Assembly: GCA_002308215.1 (NCBI GenBank)
Contig: DBVO01000035.1
Span: 1,632 to 10,149, forward strand
Direction of reading: 5' to 3'
DNA: 8,518 nucleotides
Source of the DNA: Christensenella sp. UBA1262
GTDB taxonomy: Bacteria; Bacillota; Clostridia; Christensenellales; CAG-917
A program made the position numbers and the translations under genes. The notes below the pieces were generated by a model. The model did no database searches. It was not told the DNA's origin and saw only the letters and a list, made by a program, of their open reading frames with translations. The first letter of the stretch is position 1, and every line of letters begins with the position of its first letter. Below are positions 1 through 7,000 of this stretch, piece by piece.

Positions 1-111
1 GCGCGTATCTTCGCATGCAATAATATCAACACTTTTTAGTGTCTCAATTGCACGGAGCGTTATATCTCCCATATTGCCAATTGGCGTACCAACAATAAAT
101 AGTTTTGCCAT
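1..111 (-). CDS. rsmI: RsmI, 16S rRNA (cytidine-1402-2'-O)-methyltransferase, N-terminal fragment
   Basis: This gene is cut by the left edge of the window; only its first 37 codons are present. The translation starts [13 protein letters not shown] and ends with ACEDTR. The TPIGN motif followed by GDITLRA and a CEDTR segment is the N-terminal signature of RsmI/YraL, the tetrapyrrole-methylase-fold enzyme that 2'-O-methylates C1402 in the decoding centre of 16S rRNA using S-adenosylmethionine. The start codon lies 13 bp after the stop of the upstream methyltransferase gene. It is preceded by a close Shine-Dalgarno-like GGTG at 116-119 (4-nt spacing). It is almost certainly co-transcribed with the two genes before it. 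In Bacillus subtilis the homologues yabB and yabC (rsmI) are also near neighbours, which supports both assignments. Nothing can be said about the missing C-terminal part. Confidence 0.93.
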   Translation of the reverse strand, partial: MAKLFIVGTPIGNMGDITLRAIETLKSVDIIACEDTR

Positions 112-124
112 ATTTCACCAGTGG

Positions 125-823
125 TTAATGATAGAGTTGATTGAATTCTTCTGTGTAGTTGCCTTCGTCATCCATAACGTATAGTGATTTTGTCTCAAGG
201 CCAACCTTACCACCTTTTTTCGCTTTGACAATGATTGTGTCAACATCAAGTGATGGCTTAGGATAAATTAGCCACATTAGCTTTGGCTCAAGTTTATTTG
301 CACCAAGTGCTCCAAAAAGGGAAGACAAGCGATCTACTTTTAATACAATCCAAAGTTCTCCGCCATATTTAAGAGAGAAGCCAGCAGCTTTTATGAAATC
401 GTCAAGAGTTGCTGAGCTTTCTTGCCTAGAAGTTGAGCGTTCGTCAATAGCGGCCGTTTGTTTGAAATATGGAGGGTTACAGATGACTTTTGAAAACTCA
501 CCATGTTTTAAAAGTGTTTTATAATCTTTAACGTCTCCACATTTAAGTTCGAATCTGTCCTCAAGATGATTTAAAGCTATGCTTTTCTGGCACATGTCAA
601 TTACATCAGGTTGTATGTCTAATCCAACGACCCTTTTTACATATTTTTTCTTTAGCGCCAAAAAACCAAGCACACCAGACCCACAGCCAAGATCCAGGAC
701 ACTATCTTTCCCATTCATCGAAGCAAGATTGGCAAGAAGCACGGAGTCTTGGGTAAATCCATAGCCATCCGTGTCTTGATATATTTGTATTCCATGACCT
801 AAGTCTGTGAGATAAAGACTCAT
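125..823 (-). CDS. trmN6: TrmN6/YabB-family tRNA adenine-N6 methyltransferase
   Basis: A 232-residue class I, SAM-dependent methyltransferase. Visible features are an N-terminal GYGFTQDSVLLANL segment (about 20-33) typical of the YfiC/YabB group, SAM-binding motif I VLDLGCGSG (42-50), an acidic strand-2 end GLDI (67-70), and the N6-adenine catalytic motif NPPY (116-119). The family includes the enzyme that modifies A37 of tRNA-Val in E. coli. The exact tRNA target here is inferred from family only, so the symbol is a family-level name. The length is normal and all core motifs are present. The ATG overlaps the TAA of rplI by one base (TAATG), which indicates translational coupling. A GAGGT (836-840) lies 12 nt upstream, inside the end of rplI. 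rsmI follows after 13 bp. A different nucleic-acid N6-adenine target is possible, but the pairing with rsmI makes RNA modification the best reading. Confidence 0.8.
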   Translation of the reverse strand: MSLYLTDLGHGIQIYQDTDGYGFTQDSVLLANLASMNGKDSVLDLGCGSGVLGFLALKKKYVKRVVGLDIQPDVIDMCQKSIALNHLEDRFELKCGDVKDYKTLLKHGEFSKVICNPPYFKQTAAIDERSTSRQESSATLDDFIKAAGFSLKYGGELWIVLKVDRLSSLFGALGANKLEPKLMWLIYPKPSLDVDTIIVKAKKGGKVGLETKSLYVMDDEGNYTEEFNQLYH

Positions 824-1269
824 TAGGCTCTTACGACCTCAATCTTTAAAACTTGTGATACTTCTGGATATAAGCGAAGGAGAACTTCTGTTTTTCCAAA
901 TTCCCTAATGCTCTCTTTGATATCGATCTTCTTTTTGTCAACTTCAAAGCCAAGTTCCAAAAGTGCATTTGAAATCATTTCTGCTGTAACAGAGCCAAAC
1001 ATTTTACCTCCATTCTCTCCGCCTTTTGCCGCCACTTTAACTGTAATAGGTGCGAGCTTGCTTGCAAGTTCTTGAGCTTCTGCACGTTCACGAGCTATCT
1101 TTGCTTCAAACGCTTTTTTCTTTTGGTCTGCTACATAAAGGTTCTGAGCAGTTCCTTCTTGAGCATATCCTTTTTTAATAAGGAAGTTTCTTGCATAGCC
1201 ATCGTTAACTTCGATAATCTCGCCTTTTTTACCAGTGCCTTTTAAATCTTTGAGCATTATTACTTTCAT
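823..1269 (-). CDS. rplI: 50S ribosomal protein L9
   Basis: A full-length (148-residue) bacterial ribosomal protein L9. It has the N-terminal rRNA-binding domain (about 1-47) with the characteristic [16 protein letters not shown] start and the [13 protein letters not shown] signature (24-36). This is followed by the long charged connecting helix (about 42-74, rich in K, E, A and R) and the C-terminal domain (about 75-148) with GKMFGSVT at 88-95. L9 binds 23S rRNA near the base of the L1 stalk and affects frame maintenance. The start is fixed by the family N terminus and by a good Shine-Dalgarno sequence, AGAGGTG (1274-1280), 4 nt upstream. rplI is first in a minus-strand operon with two rRNA/tRNA methyltransferases. 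More common neighbours are rpsR, dnaB or a GdpP-type gene, none of which is in this window. Confidence 0.98.
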   Translation of the reverse strand: MKVIMLKDLKGTGKKGEIIEVNDGYARNFLIKKGYAQEGTAQNLYVADQKKKAFEAKIARERAEAQELASKLAPITVKVAAKGGENGGKMFGSVTAEMISNALLELGFEVDKKKIDIKESIREFGKTEVLLRLYPEVSQVLKIEVVRA

Positions 1270-1295
1270 AATACACCTCTAAACTTGTTTTATAT

Positions 1296-1324
1296 AGTGT
1301 ATCACACCGAAGTTACTTTTGCAA
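1296..1324 (-). promoter_or_regulatory. Candidate sigma-A promoter for the rplI operon
   Basis: Read on the minus strand, TTGCAA (1324-1319) serves as the -35 element. A 17-bp spacer follows, then TACACT (1301-1296) as the -10 element, with a TG at 1304-1303 giving an extended -10 (TGATACACT). Transcription would start near 1289, about 20 nt before the rplI start codon. An overlapping TATATA (1296-1291) is an alternative -10. The assignment rests on consensus match only. Confidence 0.45.
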
Positions 1325-1336
1325 TAAATATTGCAA
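1319..1336. promoter_or_regulatory. Perfect inverted repeat over the rplI -35 region (putative operator)
   Basis: TTGCAAT and ATTGCAA form a perfect 7-bp inverted repeat around a 4-bp AAAT centre. One arm supplies the TTGCAA used as the candidate -35 element of rplI. A smaller inverted repeat, GTGT-ATC-ACAC (1297-1307), overlaps the -10. The position suits a repressor site, but the binding protein is unknown and the repeat could be coincidental. Confidence 0.35.
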
Positions 1337-1562
1337 ATCGATAGTCAGCGATGCACCTAGAATGTGCATATTAATTAGACTAGTTATTTTTTGCAAATTT
1401 TCATAAACTGATGTTTATATCATTATAGTGTTATGATAAACTATTGATTATGAAAATACTTTACAAATATACTGGTTGTATGCATTGGCCATATAGACAA
1501 ATTTAAACTAATTAAATAAGTTGATTTATTTATCAAAATCATTTACAACACATAGAAAAAGA

Positions 1563-1591
1563 TTGACTTTTTTAGAATTTATAGGTATTTT
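1563..1591 (+). promoter_or_regulatory. Sigma-A-type promoter for the HAD phosphatase / ligase operon
   Basis: TTGACT (1563-1568) matches the -35 consensus at five of six positions. After a 17-bp spacer, TATTTT (1586-1591) matches the -10 consensus at four of six. Transcription would start near 1598, giving a leader of about 35 nt before the ATG at 1633. The spacing and the position upstream of the first plus-strand gene support the call. Confidence 0.6.
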
Positions 1592-1612
1592 AGAATAAGT
1601 TATATTCTAAAA
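1570..1612. promoter_or_regulatory. Three-copy TTTTAGAAT element over the HAD-operon promoter (putative operator)
   Basis: TTTTAGAAT occurs at 1570-1578, recurs as TTTTAGAATA at 1588-1597, and appears inverted as TATTCTAAAA at 1603-1612. The last two form a perfect 10-bp inverted repeat around 5 bp. The direct copies are 18 bp apart. The first copy lies in the promoter spacer; the inverted pair covers the -10 and the likely start of transcription. This fits an operator. A weak AU-rich hairpin at the 5' end of the mRNA is an alternative reading. Confidence 0.45.
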
Positions 1613-1632
1613 AATTTTTACAGGTATAGATT

Positions 1633-2418
1633 ATGAAGAACATTAAAGACGTAGAATTATTTGTTTTTGATCTTGATGGTACAGTGTATATCGGTGACAA
1701 CGAAATTGATGGTTCATTTGCTGCTATCAATGAGCTTCGCAAGATGGGGAAGCGTATTTGCTTTTTCACTAACAATAGCTCAAGAATGCACACCGATTAT
1801 ATTGCACGTCTTAATAAATTAGGATTAAGAACATATAGCGATGAGATTTATACTAGTGGCCAAGTCACGTGTGAATATATTCTCGATAACTATCGTGGAG
1901 CAAGAGTATTTTTGCTTGGCAACGAAAGACTAAAGAGTGAGTTTGAACTTTATGGCATCGAACTTGTGGATGAAGATCCAGATGTTTGTGTTATTGGGTT
2001 TGATACGTCACTTACATATGATAGGCTCTATAAATTCTGTGGATACGTCAATAGTGGACTCCCATACATTGCAACTCATCCAGATTATTTTTGTCCAGCC
2101 CCTAATTGCCCAATGCCAGATATAGGTTCACTTATTGAAGCTATAAGACTTACAGTAGGAAGAACTCCAGATATTATCATGGGCAAACCACATAAAACTG
2201 CAGGTGAGCGCTTAGCAAAGAAATATAATCTTCCACCAAAGAAAATCGCTATGGTAGGAGATAGACTATATACAGACGTTGCATTTGGAAAGAATTGTGG
2301 CTTCGTATCAATTCTGGTGCTTTCTGGAGAAACTACAGAAGATATGTTGGCAAAGTCTAAGATTAAACCTGATTATACTCTTAACAAAGTTAAGGAAATT
2401 ATTCCTTTAATAAAATAA
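1633..2418 (+). CDS. HAD-IIA (NagD/AraL-like) phosphatase
   Basis: A 261-residue haloacid-dehalogenase superfamily hydrolase of subclass IIA, probably a cytoplasmic sugar-phosphate or small-phosphoester phosphatase. All four HAD motifs are visible. Motif I is DLDGT (13-17) with nucleophile Asp13 and acid/base Asp15. Motif II is FFTNNSS (44-50). Lys185 of GKPHK is motif III. Motif IV is MVGDRLYTD, with Asp210 and Asp215 as Mg ligands. The C2-type cap lies between motifs II and III (about 70-175) and sets substrate choice, which cannot be read here. Relatives include NagD, AraL and p-nitrophenyl phosphatases. The length is normal for the family. The start is supported by the family N terminus and an AGGT (1622-1625) 7 nt upstream. 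Its stop overlaps the ligase start (TAATG), so the two proteins are probably made together. Confidence 0.87.
   Translation: MKNIKDVELFVFDLDGTVYIGDNEIDGSFAAINELRKMGKRICFFTNNSSRMHTDYIARLNKLGLRTYSDEIYTSGQVTCEYILDNYRGARVFLLGNERLKSEFELYGIELVDEDPDVCVIGFDTSLTYDRLYKFCGYVNSGLPYIATHPDYFCPAPNCPMPDIGSLIEAIRLTVGRTPDIIMGKPHKTAGERLAKKYNLPPKKIAMVGDRLYTDVAFGKNCGFVSILVLSGETTEDMLAKSKIKPDYTLNKVKEIIPLIK
2392..2407 (+). other. Small hairpin holding a Shine-Dalgarno-like sequence before the ligase start
   Basis: AAGGAA (2392-2397) and TTCCTT (2402-2407) form a 6-bp stem with an ATTA loop near the 3' end of the HAD gene. AAGGA is the only good Shine-Dalgarno-like match before the ligase ATG at 2418. It lies about 21 nt away and would be base-paired, so the ligase may depend on ribosomes finishing the HAD gene. 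This is a short stem and could be chance. Confidence 0.3.
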
Positions 2419-3944
2419 TGAACATTCAAACTTCCATTTACAATTTTATGCGTGATTTTCACAAAAAGAACGGCAATGATATTGCCGTTGTTCGTGGTAG
2501 TCGCAAAATGAAATTTGGGGAGTTTTTCTGTGAAATAGATAGAGTTGCAGCTGGACTATTTGCGCTTGGCGTAAGGCAGGGGGATGTTGTTATGGTAGCA
2601 CTGCCGAACATTATCCAAAGTGTTGTTGCAGTTTATGCAATTGCAAAGATAGGTGCTATAGCTAGCATGATACATCCTAAACTTTCCGCAGACCAGTTTG
2701 AAAAGGCAGTGAAAAAGCAATCTCCAAAGGTTGTGTTTTTATCTGAAATAAATTCTAAAGAGTTCAAACCATATTGCAAAGAATTAAAGGTTGTTTTCTG
2801 TTCGTTCTTCCGTTATACATATTCAGGGCTTCCAAAAGCAAATGAATTTAAGGTTTACGAGGGAGACGGAGAAGATACAATGTTTTATATGCATTCAGGT
2901 GGAACTTCTGGGAAACCAAAAGATGTTGTTATCTCACATCGTGCTGCAAATGCAATGGCTGGCAATTTACTTTTGAGTTTGGGCGATAAGTTCTATGATA
3001 AGAATGCAATGCTTGTAGTCCTTCCTATGTTCCATGGCTTTGGTATTTGTGTAGGCGTTCATGCAGCTGCTTGTACAAATATGGCACTCATATTAGAACC
3101 TATTTTCAAACCTAAGAAAATTATTGATTCTATAGCTAAAAATCATATAACGACAATCGTTGCTGTCCCGCGTATGATACAACTTCTTCTCGAAGAGAAG
3201 AGTTTCTCAGGAAAGAACATCTCAACCCTTAAAGACGTCTTTGTAGGCGGCGATAGCGTGGGCCCAGAACTTGTTAAGGATTTTGATACGCGCATTAAGG
3301 AAGCGGGTGCAAATGCCGTTATATCGCCTGGTTATGGTCTTACAGAAACTGTTTCAGTCTGCGCTTTAACTTTGGATGGATATAGAGAAGGCTCTCTTGG
3401 GAATCCTTTGAAAGATGTCGAAATAATGATTGTGGATGAACAATTAAATAAGTTGCCTATTGGTGAGGCCGGTGAATTGCTGTTGTCTACACCACAGATG
3501 ATGACAGGGTACCTTGATGACCCAGAAACAACAAGTCGTACAATTATCGAGATTGATGGTAAAAAATGGGTTAGAACAGGAGACATATTCCGCACAGATA
3601 AAGAAGGCCACTTATTCTTCTTAGGAAGAAAAAAACGTCTTATTAAGATTTCAGGCATGAACGTTTTCCCTAATGAAATAGAAAGAGCAGCACAAGAGCT
3701 TGGCTTTATAAAGGATTGTGTGGCAATTGAAAGTAGAAAGGGTGGCAAGACATATATTAAACTTCTAGTTGAAGAACAATTAACAATTGATGAACAATCT
3801 AGAATTAAAGCATATATAGGGAAGACCCTTTCACAATGGAGCATACCGCGTATCATAGAAACAGTTGAATCTTTCCCAAGAACACAAGTTGGTAAAATAG
3901 ATATAGCAAAACTTCAAAAAGAAGAATCCGAAAAGTGGAATTAA
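2418..3944 (+). CDS. Class I adenylate-forming enzyme, probable acyl-CoA synthetase
   Basis: A 508-residue AMP-binding (ANL) superfamily enzyme that would activate a carboxylic acid as acyl-AMP and pass it to CoA or another thiol. Motifs in order are the phosphate-binding loop SGGTSGKPKD (160-169), GYGLTE (305-310), the GELLLSTPQMMTGY region (352-365), RTGD (386-389), the hinge GRKKRLIKISG (403-413) with NVFPNEIE, and the catalytic lysine Lys493 in PRTQVGKID. The full N- and C-terminal domains are present and the length is normal. The hinge resembles medium/long-chain fatty acyl-CoA ligases. There is no carrier domain or condensation domain, so a peptide-synthetase module is unlikely, but an acyl-ACP or aryl-acid partner cannot be excluded. 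The start overlaps the HAD stop by one base and lacks a free Shine-Dalgarno sequence at the usual distance. A bidirectional terminator follows 22 nt after the stop. Confidence 0.85.
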   Translation: MNIQTSIYNFMRDFHKKNGNDIAVVRGSRKMKFGEFFCEIDRVAAGLFALGVRQGDVVMVALPNIIQSVVAVYAIAKIGAIASMIHPKLSADQFEKAVKKQSPKVVFLSEINSKEFKPYCKELKVVFCSFFRYTYSGLPKANEFKVYEGDGEDTMFYMHSGGTSGKPKDVVISHRAANAMAGNLLLSLGDKFYDKNAMLVVLPMFHGFGICVGVHAAACTNMALILEPIFKPKKIIDSIAKNHITTIVAVPRMIQLLLEEKSFSGKNISTLKDVFVGGDSVGPELVKDFDTRIKEAGANAVISPGYGLTETVSVCALTLDGYREGSLGNPLKDVEIMIVDEQLNKLPIGEAGELLLSTPQMMTGYLDDPETTSRTIIEIDGKKWVRTGDIFRTDKEGHLFFLGRKKRLIKISGMNVFPNEIERAAQELGFIKDCVAIESRKGGKTYIKLLVEEQLTIDEQSRIKAYIGKTLSQWSIPRIIETVESFPRTQVGKIDIAKLQKEESEKWN

Positions 3945-3957
3945 TAATATTTGTATA

Positions 3958-3991
3958 ATAAAAAAACGCACGGCATTAGCCGTGCGCTTTT
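3958..3991. terminator. Bidirectional Rho-independent terminator between convergent genes
   Basis: CGCACGGC (3967-3974) and GCCGTGCG (3979-3986) form a perfect 8-bp GC-rich stem with an ATTA loop. On the plus strand it is followed by CTTTTAATTTT, closing the HAD/ligase operon. On the minus strand a run of at least six T residues (3966-3961) follows the stem directly, closing the large lipoprotein gene 19 nt after its stop. The T-tract is stronger on the minus strand. Confidence 0.88.
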
Positions 3992-4005
3992 AATTTTAGA
4001 CTCAA

Positions 4006-7000
4006 TTATTCTTTGTTATCATCATATCTTGAATGCTTCTTTGCAATAGCATCTTTAGTTGGTGCTGGAGCTGCTTTCTTAGAAGGTTTTCTAATCTTCT
4101 TGAAGAAGAACACTATAACAACAACTATGATAAGAACTGCAAGAATGATTGTTGGGATCATCCACCAGAGATATTCAAGGTTGAATTTCTTCTTGCTTGA
4201 ACCTTCATCTTCTGGTTCGTCATCGCCTTCATCTTCTGCTTCTTCTTCCTTAACTTCACGAGTAAGGATTGTAGCTGAATCGGAAGCAACTGCTTCGTTA
4301 TATGCAGTTTCATCTGTTTCTTCAACTGTCACATCGTCAAAGAATGCATATCCAGATGTGAGACCTTTAATTGTATCATCATCAACTTTGTTGACGTTAC
4401 CAAGGCTGAGTTTCAATGTTATGCTTGAAACACTCTTAGAAGATGTCTTGACGAAGAAGTCATATTCAGTCCATGCTTCATTTGCAACTGCTTTGAAGAT
4501 GAGTGGATCTTCTTCATCGTTTGCAGAACCAAGATAGAGTTCTACATAAACACCATTTTCTTCATCAGTGCTGAGGCCGTATGTTCTTACAAATACGCTA
4601 ACTTTGTAATAACTTGTTGCAGACATTGAGAAGGAAGTGCCTGTGTATGTATATGCAGAAGCTGACATATTATTAATAACAAGCAAGTTCTTGCCACTCT
4701 TTGCGGAGAGTTCAGATACTGGGAGCCAATTTGCTTTCTTGAGGTCAAGAAGTTTTTGTTCTCTCAAAGCAAGTTGTTCATCTTCTGTCTTACCTTCAGC
4801 TTCTTCTGCAGTCAAAGTAATATCATCAAGTTGATAATCCTTACCAAGGATTCCTACAAAATCTGTTCCGTCAACAGTCTTAACTTCATAGAAGTTAGAA
4901 TCTGCATAAACAACACCAGATTTTGTATTAGATGAAGTTTGTTCTGCTCCAGCAGCACCGCTCCAGCCATTTGGAGATGTTACAGAAGCTCTAGATTCAA
5001 CTGTATCTGACAAAGAATCAAAGCTATCTGTTAAGAATGAAATTTTCTTATGTGTGCCATCTTCAACTGCATCGTTGAAATCATCTTCGCTGATTGACTT
5101 CTTAATAATGTTATCAAAGAAGACTGCGCCAGCAGATTTAGCATCATCAGCATCACCGCCAACTATCTTTTGGTTTTCACCAAGCCACAAATTGAGGCTT
5201 AATGAAATGCTTGATTGACCAACTTTAATATAGAATGTATAGCATGTCCAATCTTCTGATGGATCAGCAATTCTAAACATACCACTTTCAACGGAAGTTG
5301 ATACTTCGCCAGAGAGGTAAACGCTTGCTTTAGAAGCGCCAATGCCTTTTACATAAACGCTAATAGCATAAATGCTATTTGATGAAAGTGTGAATTTAGA
5401 TGAAGCATAACCAACTGCATATTTATCAGTATCTTTACTTGCTATAGCAAGTACGTATGGACCACCGATTGTATCAAAGTTTTCGCTTGAGAGATAATCT
5501 GCTGATGTTTCATCACCATAGAATGAATCAAACTTAGCACTATCAATATTTGTAAATACTGCGCTCGTTTGTGCACTATGATCGAAGTAGAGATTCTTGT
5601 CAACATTTTCAAGAGCCATTACACCTGCAACAAGGTTGGATTCATCTGAGTTTGCTTTGAGTGTATCATCGCTTACAGTCCAGCTTGTTGGTTTTGCAAG
5701 AACAGTTTGTTCTTTAAGAGGTTTTGTTGGGTCAAGTTTATCGTCACTCAAATCATATTCATCGAAACTACCATTAGTAAATGTGTAGGTTGTGGATGAT
5801 GTTCTATCTATTGATTTTACGTAACTTCCAGTTGTTGTATCTTTGAAAGTAGAGTAGGAGATAGATGCAAGGCATGTGTTGGAGATATAAGCTGCACCAC
5901 TTGTAAGTGTTGATGCTGCCCAACGATCGCCAGTACCAAGTGTGAACTTAAGGCGCATATTCTCATCTTCATCAAAGCTTCCGCGGATAAGGAATGCGAG
6001 TTCGCACCAATCTGAGTCATATTCGTTGAAATCTTTTGTATTGATCTTTGTGAAGCTGGAAACTGTTTCATCATCGTCATCAAGGAGATATACATAAATA
6101 CCTGATGTTGACTTGACATCAACAGTCTTTACCCAGAAGCTCAAACGGTAGAAACCGTTTGCTTTAATAACAAATGGTGCGGATTCGATTTCATAATAAG
6201 AATCCTTAGAAGCATAAATCATATATGCAGTCTTTGTTTCAATATCATAAGGCATGCCAGGATATGAACCCTTACCACCATTTTGTGTAAAGTTTTCTTC
6301 TGTGTCAATTTGTACAAGACCATCAGTGATAATACCGCCAGCAATGATTGGGTTAGATGGGTCTGTTACATCATAATTTGAAACCCAACCACTTGGGATA
6401 CCATGTTGTGTTGTGCCATTGCCATCAATACTTGCACCAGCTGATGCTTTTGTAGTATCAAGGCTGTTGCCATCTGTTGTTGTAGCAAAGATATTTTCTG
6501 TAGCAAGATCGATGCGGATGCCAGAATAATCAGACTTGCCAGCTGCAGAGCAGTCAAGAGTTTGATCATCGCCAGCATATTCAACACCATCTGTTGCTGC
6601 AGGGATATCAGCATCGCTGATAACCTTCAAATTAACTTCGTCTACAAATACCCAACCATTTGAGAATGAACCATTTGCTTTATAAGTTGTAGCATTTGAA
6701 GAACTTGAAGAAGATGAATAGCTCTTATATTCAACAGATGTGTTCTTGTTTGTACCATCTGTGCCGAGCCATACTGTCATATTGTAGTTGTAATCTTTAT
6801 AGGCATTACCAATGATATAGAATGTATATGTCTTCCAACCAAGAGTAGAAGCACCTGGAACAGATGCGCCTGCTACAAAACCATCATCTGCACTGATTGG
6901 TGTAGAACCGATGAATGTGTTGTCTGAGACAGCAGAGGAGATACCTTTAATAACGATGTCTTTGCCATCTGAACCGCTCAAAACAAGGGATACACCAGCG

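Larger units (their letters stand above)
1270..1632. other. Divergent intergenic regulatory region (rplI / HAD phosphatase)
   Basis: A 363-bp AT-rich gap between two divergently transcribed operons. Its two edges hold the promoters and inverted repeats listed separately. The middle part (about 1340-1560) contains no convincing gene. It has small inverted repeats: ATGCAC/GTGCAT (1351-1356 and 1364-1369, 7-nt loop), TATCAT/ATGATA (1418-1423 and 1433-1438), and TTGAT/ATCAA (1521-1525 and 1532-1536). These are short and of a kind expected by chance in AT-rich DNA, so no function is assigned. I see no tRNA, riboswitch or terminator in it. Confidence 0.6.

Noticed and set aside
1450..1506. Possible 18-residue plus-strand peptide in the intergenic gap
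   Set aside because: No Shine-Dalgarno sequence, no promoter nearby and no recognisable composition; such short frames occur by chance.
1590..1793. 67-codon open frame on the minus strand running into the intergenic region
   Set aside because: It overlaps the HAD gene's start antisense, ends in the HAD promoter, and has no recognisable protein features.
3332..3856. 174-codon open frame on the minus strand
   Set aside because: It lies wholly opposite the strongly supported ligase gene, has no family-like sequence and no ribosome site; it is a by-product of that gene's codon use.
1633..3944. HAD plus AMP-ligase as part of a defence or peptide-synthetase cluster
   Set aside because: No carrier, condensation, nuclease or sensor domain is present, and the neighbours are housekeeping or surface genes.
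4013..4537. 174-codon open frame on the plus strand, Ser-rich
   Set aside because: It is antisense to the C-terminal part of the large lipoprotein; the Ser runs mirror the acidic linker codons.
5817..6614. Out-of-frame minus-strand open frames within the large lipoprotein gene, considered as evidence of frameshift or gene fragments
   Set aside because: The main frame is continuous across the whole region and keeps its repeated module pattern; the other frames show low-complexity Leu/Gln/His-rich sequence.
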